DNA from: Alphaproteobacteria bacterium
Lineage (GTDB): Bacteria; Pseudomonadota; Alphaproteobacteria; Rhizobiales; Rhizobiaceae
Assembly: GCA_024742485.1 (NCBI GenBank)
Contig: JANSYK010000001.1
Coordinates: 2,418,001-2,482,000 of the forward strand
Length of the DNA stretch: 64,000 nucleotides
Direction of reading: 5' to 3'
The position numbers and the translations under genes are program-made. The number at the start of each line of letters is the position of its first letter. The first letter of the stretch is position 1. The notes beneath the pieces are model-generated. The model was given only the letters and a program-made list of their open reading frames with translations, searched no databases and was not told the origin of the DNA. Of this stretch, positions 25,966-34,903 are shown piece after piece.

Positions 25966-27168
25966 TCAGGCCATTGCATCTCGCAATGTGTTGAACAGCA
26001 GATCAGCAAAAGCCGGATCGTTGATATTGTCATCGGATTCGATCACCTCGACCGAGGCAGCTTTGGCCTCGAGGACCCCGTCGCGAAAGGCCCGCACGGC
26101 GTCGGGGTCCCAGAACGGCGCATCCGGCTTGTCCAGCATGGACACACCACCCAATGGAACCACGATTGCCGTGGACGCAGACGGATTGCCTATCCTCTTC
26201 GCCGCCACCTGCCCGAGTTCATGGCATTCATCCGCCGTCGTACGCACCAGGGTCACTAGGTCGTTGTGGGCCAGAATTTCGCGGTTATCCAGGGTTTCGG
26301 GCACGGTCCGTCGCCGGCCGTAGCAGATCATGTCGATTGCGCCGGGCGCCAGGACCTGTGGCAATCCCGCCTTGGCTACATTGGTCAACCGGTCGGATCC
26401 GGCGCCGAACATGCCGCCGAACAACTCATCGGTCAGTTCACTGATCGTGATGTCGGCGACCCCCTCCACCAGCCCTTGCTGTGCGAAGGTCTCGAGCGTG
26501 CGGCCACCGGTGCCATTGGCATGGAAAACGTAAGGTTCGAAGGAGGCTTGTGCGAAGAGATCGCTGACCCGCGAAACACACGGAGTCGTGACGCCATACA
26601 TCGACAGTGCAACGGCCCGCTCCGACGAGTTCGACACGGCCAGTGGAACATTCGACTTCAGGGCCACAGCCGTCTTCGCCGCGCGCAGGATCATCTGGCG
26701 CAAGATGGCGTTGTCACCTTCAACATCGGTGATCGGATAGATCAGAACCACATCGTTGGAACCGACAAGTGGCCGTGTATCGGTCGCCACCGCCGTCGAC
26801 ATGAGGATTTTCGGAATACCAAGCGGCAGCAGAGGCGCCAGCCGGGTAAAGGATGACGAAGCGCCGGTGCCGCCCATACAAACCAGAGCGCCCACCTGAC
26901 CCTCTGCCCCAAGCTCGGACAGGATAACGGATGCGGCATCCGCCATGATCGACGTCGCCTCCGCTCTGCCCCTGTCGGCAAGCGTGCGGATATCGACATC
27001 GATGCGGTCTGCCACGGCAGACGCGGGAAAATCCCAGTCATTGTCCTTCGGATAAACCGATATGTCGATCATCACCGGTTCCTCACCAAGGTCCCTTATG
27101 GCCTTGCGCAACGCATTGAGCGGTCCTGCCTTGCTGTCAAAGGTCCCTGCGATGACGATTTTCGACAT
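25966..27168 (-). CDS. Tm-1-like ATP-binding domain protein (UPF0261)
   Basis: 400 residues. N-terminus IVIAGTFDSKAGPLNALRKAI is the UPF0261 hallmark, followed by ADAASVILSELGAEGQVGALVCMGGTG and LMSTAVATDTRPLVGSNDV, and a Gly-rich VFHANGTGGRTLETFA segment. The family is the bacterial counterpart of the N-terminal half of the plant resistance protein Tm-1; its biochemical role is unsettled. The start lies 3 bases after the stop of the PEP-hydrolase-like gene, which matches the other half of Tm-1. In an operon with an importer and redox enzymes it probably takes part in substrate breakdown. Confidence 0.9.
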   Translation of the reverse strand: MSKIVIAGTFDSKAGPLNALRKAIRDLGEEPVMIDISVYPKDNDWDFPASAVADRIDVDIRTLADRGRAEATSIMADAASVILSELGAEGQVGALVCMGGTGASSSFTRLAPLLPLGIPKILMSTAVATDTRPLVGSNDVVLIYPITDVEGDNAILRQMILRAAKTAVALKSNVPLAVSNSSERAVALSMYGVTTPCVSRVSDLFAQASFEPYVFHANGTGGRTLETFAQQGLVEGVADITISELTDELFGGMFGAGSDRLTNVAKAGLPQVLAPGAIDMICYGRRRTVPETLDNREILAHNDLVTLVRTTADECHELGQVAAKRIGNPSASTAIVVPLGGVSMLDKPDAPFWDPDAVRAFRDGVLEAKAASVEVIESDDNINDPAFADLLFNTLRDAMA

Positions 27169-27170
27169 GA

Positions 27171-28010
27171 TCAGCCCTTGCTCAGCGGCACGGATTTGAA
27201 CCCGGCCACTGTGTCCTGAATGGCAGTTTCAACCGGCAGGCGTTCCATGGTCGAAGCGCCGATGAAGCCATCGGTTCCGGTCGCATGCATCACGGTTGCC
27301 ATATCGTCCGGCCCCTCAATGGGTCCGCCGTGCAGGAGAATGATGACATCGTCCCGGATGGATCTGGCGCTTTGCTTCATGGCATTGGTCAACTCGATAC
27401 AGTAATCGAGCGATTTCGATGCCCCGTCCGACGCTCCGATGGAACCACCGGTCGTCAGACCCATATGGGCGACGACAATGTCCGTACCGGCTCTTGTAAA
27501 GGCGTCAACCGAAGCCACGTCATAGCAATAGGCGAGCGTGAAGATGTCCTTTTCGCTGCACATGCGGATCATGTCGACCTCCTTGTCGACCCCGAATCCG
27601 GTCTCCTCCAGCGACTTTCGGTATTCGCCGTCAATATATCCGTGCGAAGGGAAATTGATGACGCCGGCAAATCCCATCGGAGGAAGCGTATCGAGAAAAC
27701 GGGGCATGACACGGGTTGGATCGGCGCCAAATACACCGGCTATCACCGGCGTATCGTCGACGATCGGCAGAACATCGCGCTGTCCCATTTCCACAACGAT
27801 TTCATTGGCATCCCCGATGGGCAGCAGGCCGGCATTGGAGCCATATCCGTTCATCCGATACCGGCCCGAATTGTAGATCAGGATCAGATCGGCGCCGCCC
27901 CGCTCGGCAAATTTCGCCGAGATACCGGTACCGGCACCGGCACCGATGATCGGCCGACTCTCTGCCAGGGATTTACGCAATCGTTTCAAAACCGTCTGGC
28001 GGTCGAACAT
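27171..28010 (-). CDS. Phosphoenolpyruvate hydrolase-like TIM-barrel protein
   Basis: 279 residues. Family marks are PIIGAGAGTGISAKFAERGG near the N-terminus, LILIYNSGRYRMNG, LPIVDDTPVIAGVFGADPT, MGFAGVINFPSHGYIDG and ILLHGGPIEGPDD. Named PEP hydrolase in family databases because of one studied phosphonopyruvate-type member, but the real reaction is mostly unknown. It corresponds to the C-terminal TIM-barrel half of plant Tm-1. Tightly linked to the Tm-1-like gene, so the two products probably work together. Confidence 0.9.
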   Translation of the reverse strand: MFDRQTVLKRLRKSLAESRPIIGAGAGTGISAKFAERGGADLILIYNSGRYRMNGYGSNAGLLPIGDANEIVVEMGQRDVLPIVDDTPVIAGVFGADPTRVMPRFLDTLPPMGFAGVINFPSHGYIDGEYRKSLEETGFGVDKEVDMIRMCSEKDIFTLAYCYDVASVDAFTRAGTDIVVAHMGLTTGGSIGASDGASKSLDYCIELTNAMKQSARSIRDDVIILLHGGPIEGPDDMATVMHATGTDGFIGASTMERLPVETAIQDTVAGFKSVPLSKG

Positions 28011-28049
28011 GGAACGTCTCCGTCGAGATGGGATTGATTGATCCGCCGA

Positions 28050-28844
28050 TCAATCAACCATGATCATGCCGCCATTCACGTGAATGGTCTGACCGGTGAT
28101 GTAGGCCGAGGCTTCCGAGGCCAGAAAGATCGCCGTTCCGACGAGATCTTCCGCAACCGTCATCCGGCCCAGTGGAATATATTTTTCATATTCCATCAGG
28201 AAATCGCGGTGATGGGCGTGCATCGGCGTATCGACGCCGCCCGGCGCAATCGCGTTGACCCGAACGGATGATTCGGCAACGTTCTGTGCCGCGCCGCGCG
28301 TATAGGCCTGCAATCCGGCCTTGGCGGAGCAATAGTCCACGCCACCGCCCGACTGGTTGAAACAGGACGCCCGCGATGACCACGAAGAACCCATATTGAT
28401 GATCGAGCCGCTTCCCTGCGCAACCATCTCGGTCAGGGCAGCCTTCATCAGACGGATCGGCGCTTTGAGATTGATCGTCAGCATGCGGTCCATCTCTTCA
28501 TCTTCGATGGTCGTCGCTTCCGTGTAGCTCATGATGCCGGCATTGTTGATCAGAACATCGATCCGCCCGCCGAGTTCCTTGGCAGCTGCGATCATTTTTG
28601 CCGGCGCATCATCGGCCGACACATCGGCCGCGACCGCGACAACATTCGGATTGATCTCGGCGATCCGCTCCCTTGTCTTGGCCAGCGTGTCCGCATTGAG
28701 ATCGATCATCACCACCTTGGCGCCCGCCGAAGCAAAGCCTTCGCTCAGAGTTTCGCCGATACCCTGGGCCGCACCGGTGATCGCAACCACCTTGTCGGAC
28801 ACATCAAAAAGGTTTCCCCGAATGTTTGGAACTGCAAGACTCAT
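28050..28844 (-). CDS. SDR-family oxidoreductase
   Basis: 264 residues. Classical short-chain dehydrogenase: cofactor motif AITGAAQGIGETL with Asp in MIDLNAD favouring NAD, NNAG, and the catalytic YCSAK. VNAIAPGGVDTPM and a C-terminal YITGQTIHVNGGM complete the pattern. Catalytic Ser is in MGSSWSS. It probably oxidises a hydroxyl of the compound taken up by the importer genes just upstream. Gaps of 39 and 27 bases link it into the operon. Confidence 0.91.
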   Translation of the reverse strand: MSLAVPNIRGNLFDVSDKVVAITGAAQGIGETLSEGFASAGAKVVMIDLNADTLAKTRERIAEINPNVVAVAADVSADDAPAKMIAAAKELGGRIDVLINNAGIMSYTEATTIEDEEMDRMLTINLKAPIRLMKAALTEMVAQGSGSIINMGSSWSSRASCFNQSGGGVDYCSAKAGLQAYTRGAAQNVAESSVRVNAIAPGGVDTPMHAHHRDFLMEYEKYIPLGRMTVAEDLVGTAIFLASEASAYITGQTIHVNGGMIMVD

Positions 28845-28871
28845 GATTGTCTCCCTTGTTTGATTGACGGT

Positions 28872-29861
28872 TCAGGTGCGCCGGTTGGGGCCGAGCGTGT
28901 AGCTCATCAGCAAAGCGACGACGAGAAGGACGCCCTGCACGAAGCTCTGTGCGAAATAGGGGAAATTGAACATCGTCAGGCCGTTGATCAAAACAGCGAC
29001 GAATATGGCGCCGATGAGCGTACCAAAAGCATTGGGACGGTTGGCGCCCAGCACCGCATAGCCAACAAGTGCCGCCGACACAGCCTGCAGCAGAAAGGCA
29101 TCACCCACATTGACATCACCCCGATTGGAACGTGCTGCCAGCATGATCCCGGCAATGGCCGCAAGCGCGCCGGAAATCAGATAGGCGGCCATGCGGTACC
29201 GGGCGACTCGGATGCCGGCGGCAGCCGCAGCAACCGGATTGCCACCAACGGCATAGAAAGCCCGGCCCCAGCGCGTATAGTTCAAGAGAACCATCACGCA
29301 CAGAAAGATAATGCCCGCAACGATGACCGACGCCGGGATGCCCTGGAACTGACCCGATCCCAGCCACTTGAATATGGGTGAAAACTTGCCGGTGGCGGCC
29401 TGTCCATTGACCGCCATGCCCTCGGCGACCGACTGTCCGCCCACACCGAGGAGGGTCAGTCCGTTGATCAGAAACAGTGTCGACAGGGTCGCCACCAGAT
29501 CGGGGATGCGGGCATAGACGATCAGGAACGTATTGAACAGACCGACGGCGAGGCCGGCCCCGATTCCGATCAGGATTGCGGCAATGCCGCCCATATTGCC
29601 GATAACCATGGCGGCCGCTGCCGCCATGACGGCAAGGCTCATGGATGCACCGACCGAAAGATCGAACCCGCCCACCGTCATTGAAACCGTACAACCCAGC
29701 CCGATCACCGCCACAATGGAAGCAGCCTGGAGGACGAACATGGCATTGATGAATGTACCGAAAAACGGTTGCGTAGCCGAAAAATAGGCAATCATCGCAA
29801 AGAGCACTGCAAGCAGGCCGTAGCGGTACACGAAATATTTTGTTTTCTGGACAGGATCCAT
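28872..29861 (-). CDS. Ribose-type ABC transporter permease (RbsC family)
   Basis: 329 residues with about nine hydrophobic segments. The family motif GLGCTVSMTVGGFDLSVGASMSLAV is present, as is the cytoplasmic loop ALGPGFL-like NYTRWGRAFYAVGGNPVAAAAAGI that meets the ATPase. It forms the homodimeric inner-membrane channel with the ATPase at 29912-31441 and the receptor at 31545-32627. Confidence 0.92.
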   Translation of the reverse strand: MDPVQKTKYFVYRYGLLAVLFAMIAYFSATQPFFGTFINAMFVLQAASIVAVIGLGCTVSMTVGGFDLSVGASMSLAVMAAAAAMVIGNMGGIAAILIGIGAGLAVGLFNTFLIVYARIPDLVATLSTLFLINGLTLLGVGGQSVAEGMAVNGQAATGKFSPIFKWLGSGQFQGIPASVIVAGIIFLCVMVLLNYTRWGRAFYAVGGNPVAAAAAGIRVARYRMAAYLISGALAAIAGIMLAARSNRGDVNVGDAFLLQAVSAALVGYAVLGANRPNAFGTLIGAIFVAVLINGLTMFNFPYFAQSFVQGVLLVVALLMSYTLGPNRRT

Positions 29862-29911
29862 CCGCTAGCCGCCTGCTTCGCTGTGTCTGGGACGTGGTTT
29901 TTGAACGCGCA

Positions 29912-31441
29912 TCAATGCAGTGTTTCTCTTCTGTTTTCAGGGGCCGGCGACCCGGTCTGGCTCATGATGTCCGACAGGGATTCGGAACTGACATTGCTCG
30001 CCTTGTCTTCATGAAGGATCTGCCCCTCGACCATGATGAGGACCCGATCGGCCACTTCGATGACCTCTTCGGGATCCGAACTGCAAACAATGACCGGTGC
30101 CTTCAGAGCATAGTCCCGAAGCGCTGCCGATATGGCGCCCCTGGCGCCGATATCGATGCCCCGGAACGGTTCATCCAGAACGAACAGTTTCCAGTCCTGC
30201 TCCATCCAGCGACCGACAAGCAGTTTTTGCTGGTTGCCGCCCGAGAGGTCTTCGATCTCTGCAACGGCTCCCGGACAGACAACGCGAAAACTCTCGATCA
30301 CGTCCTTGGTAAACGCGATCTCGCGGCTCGGGTTCATGATACCGAAACGGTTGAACAGACCCAACAGCCCAATGGTGCAATGGTTCCAGAGGGTTTCTCC
30401 GGGAAAGATTGACTGCAGCGCCCGCTGCTCCGGTACCATGACAACACCGTTCGCCATGGCATCCGCCGCGTCCTTTGGGGTGTAGGGCGTGCCTTCGAGC
30501 TTCATGTCACCGGCAATCAGGCCGCGATGACCGCAGATCTGCTCGAGCAATTCGGTCTTTCCGGCACCGATGAGCCCGGTGAGACCGACGACCTCGCCGC
30601 GGCGCAATTCAAGATTGATCGGCGCACCGTCAGGCGTTGCGCGCAGCCCCTTGGCCTCGAAGGCCAGGTCAGTGCCGTCACGGCATTCATGTCCCGAATT
30701 CAGCACAAGCTCACCGAGGATCGAACTGGCGATGGCCTTGGTATCCAGAGGTGTTTCGTGTTCGGAAACGATCAGCCCGTTGCGCAGCACGACCGCACGA
30801 TCACACAACAATTCGATTTCGCTCATTCGGTGGGAAATATAAAGAATGGCGATCCCGCGCCGCTTCAAATCCTTGACCGCTTCGAACAGTTTTTCCGACT
30901 CCCGCTCCGAAAGCGTCGACGTCGGTTCGTCCAGGATCAGCAGCTTCGGATTCTTGACAAGAGCCCGGGCGATCAGAACTTCCTGTCGCCCGCTCGCCGA
31001 AAGGTTTTCGATCGGCGCCGCCAGGGGCAGGTCAAGTTCAAGCTGCTCTTCAATTTGTTTGGCCCGCTTCATGATGGCGTTCTGGTTGATGAAGATTGAA
31101 GAGCCGGACGCTGAAATTTCTTCCAGGAGAAGATTTTCAGCCACCGACATTCCGAAAACCACTCCGTCATCGATATTCTGGTGCACCGTTTCGATGCCCG
31201 CGCCACGCGCATCATCGGGAAACGCAAATGTTTTCTTCTCGCCCTCGACAAAGATATCACCGGACGTCGCACTGTAATTGGCCGACAATATCTTGATCAG
31301 GGTCGACTTTCCCGCACCGTTCGCCCCCAGCAATCCGAGCGTTTCACCGGCCTTGACGTTGAGACTGACACCGCGCAGGGCGCGTGTGGCGCCAAAAGCC
31401 TTGGTGATGTCTTTGATTTCAAGAAGCACGAATTCGCTCAC
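29912..31441 (-). CDS. Ribose-type ABC transporter ATP-binding protein (RbsA family, double domain)
   Basis: About 509 residues from GTG 31441 (GTG 31429 is also possible; a longer frame to 31498 enters the upstream hairpin). Two fused ATPase domains. The first is intact: GANGANGAGKST-type Walker A (LGANGAGKST), LSASGRQEV signature, LLILDEPTSTLS. The second has GLIGAGKTE and LSGGNQQKLLVGRWM but a weaker Walker B, LFVLDEPFRGIDIGA. This asymmetry is normal for RbsA. It powers the RbsC-type permease. Confidence 0.91.
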   Translation of the reverse strand: MSEFVLLEIKDITKAFGATRALRGVSLNVKAGETLGLLGANGAGKSTLIKILSANYSATSGDIFVEGEKKTFAFPDDARGAGIETVHQNIDDGVVFGMSVAENLLLEEISASGSSIFINQNAIMKRAKQIEEQLELDLPLAAPIENLSASGRQEVLIARALVKNPKLLILDEPTSTLSERESEKLFEAVKDLKRRGIAILYISHRMSEIELLCDRAVVLRNGLIVSEHETPLDTKAIASSILGELVLNSGHECRDGTDLAFEAKGLRATPDGAPINLELRRGEVVGLTGLIGAGKTELLEQICGHRGLIAGDMKLEGTPYTPKDAADAMANGVVMVPEQRALQSIFPGETLWNHCTIGLLGLFNRFGIMNPSREIAFTKDVIESFRVVCPGAVAEIEDLSGGNQQKLLVGRWMEQDWKLFVLDEPFRGIDIGARGAISAALRDYALKAPVIVCSSDPEEVIEVADRVLIMVEGQILHEDKASNVSSESLSDIMSQTGSPAPENRRETLH

Positions 31442-31487
31442 CAGGCTGGAGGAAACAGGACAGTTGGAAGACACCCCGCAGGGCAAC

Positions 31488-31529
31488 GCCTGCGCCACGC
31501 AGCAAGCGATAGTCTGTGATGGCGCAGGC
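31488..31529 (-). other. Intercistronic hairpin between receptor and ATPase genes
   Basis: GCCTGCGCC (31488-31496) pairs perfectly with GGCGCAGGC (31521-31529) over a 24-base loop. It starts 16 bases after the receptor-gene stop codon on the transcribed strand, with no T-run. Such stems keep the receptor message stable or cause partial termination. Confidence 0.55.
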
Positions 31530-31544
31530 AGCAGTCTTGGGATG

Positions 31545-32627
31545 CTACTTTTTCATCCACGGAGCTTCGGCAAGCCCCGGTGTTTGCAGACCCGGGAATT
31601 TCTCCGGAAGTGTTTCCACATTCTGCACACCGGCTTCGATCAGCTCTTCACGGGTGATCACCAGAGGAGGAATGAGAAGGTCATTTCCTTCATAGGAATC
31701 AACCACTTCTCCGGCTGCTACACGAAGGGAAACGCGACCGAAATTGCGCATATCGGTGGTTGCGGTGGCCACCCACGGGCTGTTGTCAGCCGTCATGACC
31801 GCAATATCAGCTGTCGAGATGTCCATGCCGTAAGCTTTCACCTTGTCTTCGAGGCCAAGCTCCTGGATGGCCAGCGTCGCGCCCTTGGTGAATTCGTCAT
31901 AGGGCGCAATGATCGCCACGACATTCGGGTTGGCTGACAGGGCCGCTTTTGCCTGATCTGCCGTTTGAGCAGCCGTATTGGCATTGACGACACCGATCTG
32001 TGCAACCTGCTTGATTCCGGGATTTTCTTCCTGGAATTCCACCCAGACCTCGTTACGAAGGTCGAGCGGGAGATATCCGGCCACGTAAACGTAGATCACC
32101 TCGCCTTCAACCGGCTTGTCCCCGAAATCCGCGGCGAATTTGTCAACGATACCGCGCATCATCAGCTTGTCGCTCTGGTTGACATTGGTGACGTGATCCG
32201 ACGCTTTCACAGAAGCGTTGCTGGTCACGACCGGAATTCCGGCAGCTTTCGCTGCATCCAGGCCCGCTTGCAGACTGTCGCCAAAGCCCCAGCCGATCAG
32301 AATCGCGTCGGGTTGGGTGGAAACCGCCTGCTGCAGTTGCAGCGCCTGTTTCGCATTGTCGCCATCGGCATTGTAGATCGTCAGTTTTGCACCGAGCCTT
32401 TCGGCTTCTTCCTCGACGCCGGCGATCCACTCCTGGTAGACGTCACCGGTGTTCAACTGGCGCACAACGGCGATGTCGACCTCGCCATTGGCAAAGATTT
32501 CGGGTTTGTCCGCTGGCGCATTCGGTGCCACTTTCAACGGCACCGTGTTGGCAACGGCCGCAGTTGCAAGCATCAGACCGACAATACCGGTGGTCAAAAC
32601 ACCTTTTCCAAGCTTCTGTAAATTCAT
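31545..32627 (-). CDS. Ribose-type ABC transporter substrate-binding protein
   Basis: 360 residues with a signal peptide (LTTGIVGLMLATAAVA, cleavage near AVA-NT). The mature protein is a type I periplasmic-binding fold: DIAVVRQLNTGDVYQEWIAG, LTIYNADGDNAKQALQLQQAV, PDAILIGWGFGDSLQAGLDAA, IPVVTSNASV. Sugars, polyols or autoinducer-like molecules are typical ligands; this one is unknown. First gene of the seven-gene operon and preceded by the operator-like site at 32706-32723. Confidence 0.92.
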   Translation of the reverse strand: MNLQKLGKGVLTTGIVGLMLATAAVANTVPLKVAPNAPADKPEIFANGEVDIAVVRQLNTGDVYQEWIAGVEEEAERLGAKLTIYNADGDNAKQALQLQQAVSTQPDAILIGWGFGDSLQAGLDAAKAAGIPVVTSNASVKASDHVTNVNQSDKLMMRGIVDKFAADFGDKPVEGEVIYVYVAGYLPLDLRNEVWVEFQEENPGIKQVAQIGVVNANTAAQTADQAKAALSANPNVVAIIAPYDEFTKGATLAIQELGLEDKVKAYGMDISTADIAVMTADNSPWVATATTDMRNFGRVSLRVAAGEVVDSYEGNDLLIPPLVITREELIEAGVQNVETLPEKFPGLQTPGLAEAPWMKK

Positions 32628-32705
32628 GATCTCCTCCTAGGTTACGCTCTGTTCGTCGCAAGTTCTCTGCAGGCTTTTCCGGTTCACCCTCCAACCTATT
32701 TTTCG

Positions 32706-32723
32706 TAGTGACCGATCAGTACA
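32706..32723 (-). promoter_or_regulatory. TetR-type operator candidate before the ribose-type importer operon
   Basis: On the minus strand it reads TGTACTGATCGGTCACTA, 15 of 18 identical to the site at 17774-17791 and in the same orientation towards its operon. It ends 79 bases before the receptor gene start. It lies in the gap shared with the rightward exporter gene, so that gene could also be affected. Confidence 0.55.
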
Positions 32724-32835
32724 CAAAATCGCTCCTGAGTCAAACGGGATCGACCGGGTGGAGCGGAATGTTACAGCCCCGAGGCACTTCGACTCCATAC
32801 CCAATCGTCCCGCACCTCCTGAATCCATTGATGAC

Positions 32836-34713
32836 ATGGCCTATATGGGGGTCATGTCGCTCAGCAATCGCATCTTTTATCCGTTCGAAACACTGATCCG
32901 CCCGCTGGATTTGCCAACCGGTCCGATGCCCGGCGAAGGCCCCCTGAAACTCGTCTGGTATTTCGCCAAGATGTTTCGTGGAGTGTTGATTGTCGTCGGG
33001 ACACTTTCCGTCGCCTCGGCACTGATCGCACTGTCCGTTGTCTGGGCGCTGGCCTTCATCGTCGATGGCGTGACAAGTGTTGGTGCGGAACAATTCCTGC
33101 GGGACAATGCCTGGACGCTTGGCCTCTTTCTGTTTCTGTTCGCCGTCGTCGATCCGGTGCTGACCTTCATCCGCTCGGCCTTCATGTCGCAGACCGTGCA
33201 GACATTGCTGCCCGCTGCCATGCGCTGGCAAGGGCACAAGGCGGTTGAACGGCAGGATGTGGCGTTTTTCGAAGACCTGTTTGCCGGTCAGGTGGCCTCC
33301 CGAATCGCCCAGGTCACAAGCTCGGTCCAGCGGCAATTGATGGTCGCCATGCAGACAATCCCGCGCATCACCATCCAGTTTCTCGGGTCCTTCACCCTGC
33401 TTGCCGTGCTGGCCTGGCCACTCGCCATTCCCGTGCTGTTGTGGATCATCGCCAATGCCATTGTCGCCCGCATCGCGGTGCCCCTCTACATGGAGCGTTC
33501 CTCGAAAGTCGCGGCGGCCGCCTCCCGCGCAACAGGAGCCATGACCGACGTCTACAGCAATATCGCCATGGTCAAACTGTTTTCGGCCGAGGATAGCGAG
33601 GCCGGTGCCATTCGCCGGGTGATTGGCGAGACCATTGAAACCCAGCACAGGGAAAACCGGTCCTACATCGTCTCCGACAGCACGGTGCAATATCTCAACA
33701 TTGCCCTGATCGTGTCGATCTTCGCGATCGGACTTTGGGGCATGGTGGACGGGTTCATTTCTGTGGGTGAATTTGTCGCCGCCGCCACCGTGTCGCGATC
33801 CCTGTCGGTTTCCTCCTTTGCCTTTATCGGGCTTGGGCAGTCCGTCACTCGCGCGCTCGGCACGATCCGCGATGCCATGCCGGTCATGACGAGCCAACCG
33901 ACCGTCACCGACCGGCCGGACGCCGCCGATCTGCAAATCAGCGGCGGGCGGATTGCCTTTCAGCATGTCGACTTTTCCTACGACATTGAGGGCAAACCGG
34001 TGCTACGGGATCTCTCCCTGAGCATTGAACCGGGTGAAAAGGTCGGGATCGTCGGTCTGTCCGGCGCTGGAAAGTCGACGCTGGTTGCCTTGCTGCTTCG
34101 CCTGCGCGATGTTCAGGGCGGATCAATCAGCATTGACGGACAGGATGTCCGTTCCGTGCGCCAGGCATCGCTCAGAAACCAGATCGGTGTGGTCACCCAG
34201 GACATTTCCCTGCTGCACCGCTCGATCCGCGACAATATCCGCTATGGCGATCCCGATGCGAGCGACGCCGATGTCGAACGCGCCGCCGAACTGGCCCAGG
34301 CCATGGGCTTCATTCGCGACATGAAAGACAAGGAGGGTCGCACCGGACTGGATGCCCATGTCGGCGACAAGGGGGTCAAATTGTCCGGCGGCCAGCGCCA
34401 GCGCGTGACGATCGCCCGTGTACTGCTGAAGAACTCGCCTATTCTGGTGCTCGACGAGGCGACGTCTGCGCTCGATTCGGAAGCAGAATCGGCCATCCAG
34501 TCCAATCTGGCCGCCTTGATGGAGGGCAAGACAACCATTGCCGTCGCCCACAGGCTCTCGACCATCGCGGCCATGGATCGGCTATTGGTTATGGAAAATG
34601 GACAGATCGTCGAAAATGGCACCCATGATGATCTGATCGCCAGCAATGGGCTCTATGCACGGCTCTGGGCCCGTCAGTCGGGTGGTTTCATAGCCACCGA
34701 AACGGCTTCCTGA
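32836..34713 (+). CDS. ABC exporter, fused membrane and ATPase domains
   Basis: About 625 residues; start uncertain among ATG 32836, ATG 32854 and GTG 32758. Six hydrophobic segments in residues 30-330 (type IV exporter fold), then the ATPase: GLSGAGKST, Q-loop VVTQDISLLH, signature KLSGGQRQRV, ILVLDEATSALD and switch His in VAHRLSTI. It belongs to the MsbA/multidrug-like group of homodimeric exporters. Its cargo is unknown. It is divergent from the importer operon and stands before htpG without an obvious link. Confidence 0.9.
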   Translation: MAYMGVMSLSNRIFYPFETLIRPLDLPTGPMPGEGPLKLVWYFAKMFRGVLIVVGTLSVASALIALSVVWALAFIVDGVTSVGAEQFLRDNAWTLGLFLFLFAVVDPVLTFIRSAFMSQTVQTLLPAAMRWQGHKAVERQDVAFFEDLFAGQVASRIAQVTSSVQRQLMVAMQTIPRITIQFLGSFTLLAVLAWPLAIPVLLWIIANAIVARIAVPLYMERSSKVAAAASRATGAMTDVYSNIAMVKLFSAEDSEAGAIRRVIGETIETQHRENRSYIVSDSTVQYLNIALIVSIFAIGLWGMVDGFISVGEFVAAATVSRSLSVSSFAFIGLGQSVTRALGTIRDAMPVMTSQPTVTDRPDAADLQISGGRIAFQHVDFSYDIEGKPVLRDLSLSIEPGEKVGIVGLSGAGKSTLVALLLRLRDVQGGSISIDGQDVRSVRQASLRNQIGVVTQDISLLHRSIRDNIRYGDPDASDADVERAAELAQAMGFIRDMKDKEGRTGLDAHVGDKGVKLSGGQRQRVTIARVLLKNSPILVLDEATSALDSEAESAIQSNLAALMEGKTTIAVAHRLSTIAAMDRLLVMENGQIVENGTHDDLIASNGLYARLWARQSGGFIATETAS

Positions 34714-34809
34714 TCCATGTACAGGCAACCCGGTCGGGACAGCGACTTCCGTGACCGCTGCACGTTCTGCGGCATTGATACCGCCGTGAAACCCGGAACA
34801 CGTTGGGAC

Positions 34810-34833
34810 GCCGGATCGTGAATACGATCCGGC
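34810..34833 (+). terminator. Perfect 10-base hairpin after the ABC exporter gene
   Basis: GCCGGATCGT (34810-34819), loop GAAT, ACGATCCGGC (34824-34833). No T-run follows. It lies 96 bases after the exporter stop and directly before the htpG promoter candidate, so it would insulate htpG. Confidence 0.55.
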
Positions 34834-34835
34834 AC

Positions 34836-34864
34836 CTTGTAGCGCCGCGCCTGCCAGACTATAT
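34836..34864 (+). promoter_or_regulatory. Heat-shock sigma (RpoH)-type promoter candidate for htpG
   Basis: CTTGTA (34836-34841) and CTATAT (34859-34864) are separated by 17 bases. This fits the alphaproteobacterial RpoH pattern of CTTG-type -35 and C-rich CCATAT-like -10. The -10 ends 39 bases before the htpG ATG, a reasonable leader length. Confidence 0.5.
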
Positions 34865-34903
34865 CAGCGTCGAATTTGCATCTTCTCGAAGGACTGTTTG
34901 ATC

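Noticed and set aside
34714-34809. Possible small gene or tRNA in the gap before htpG
   Set aside because: No cloverleaf could be drawn and no frame with a start and ribosome site was found.
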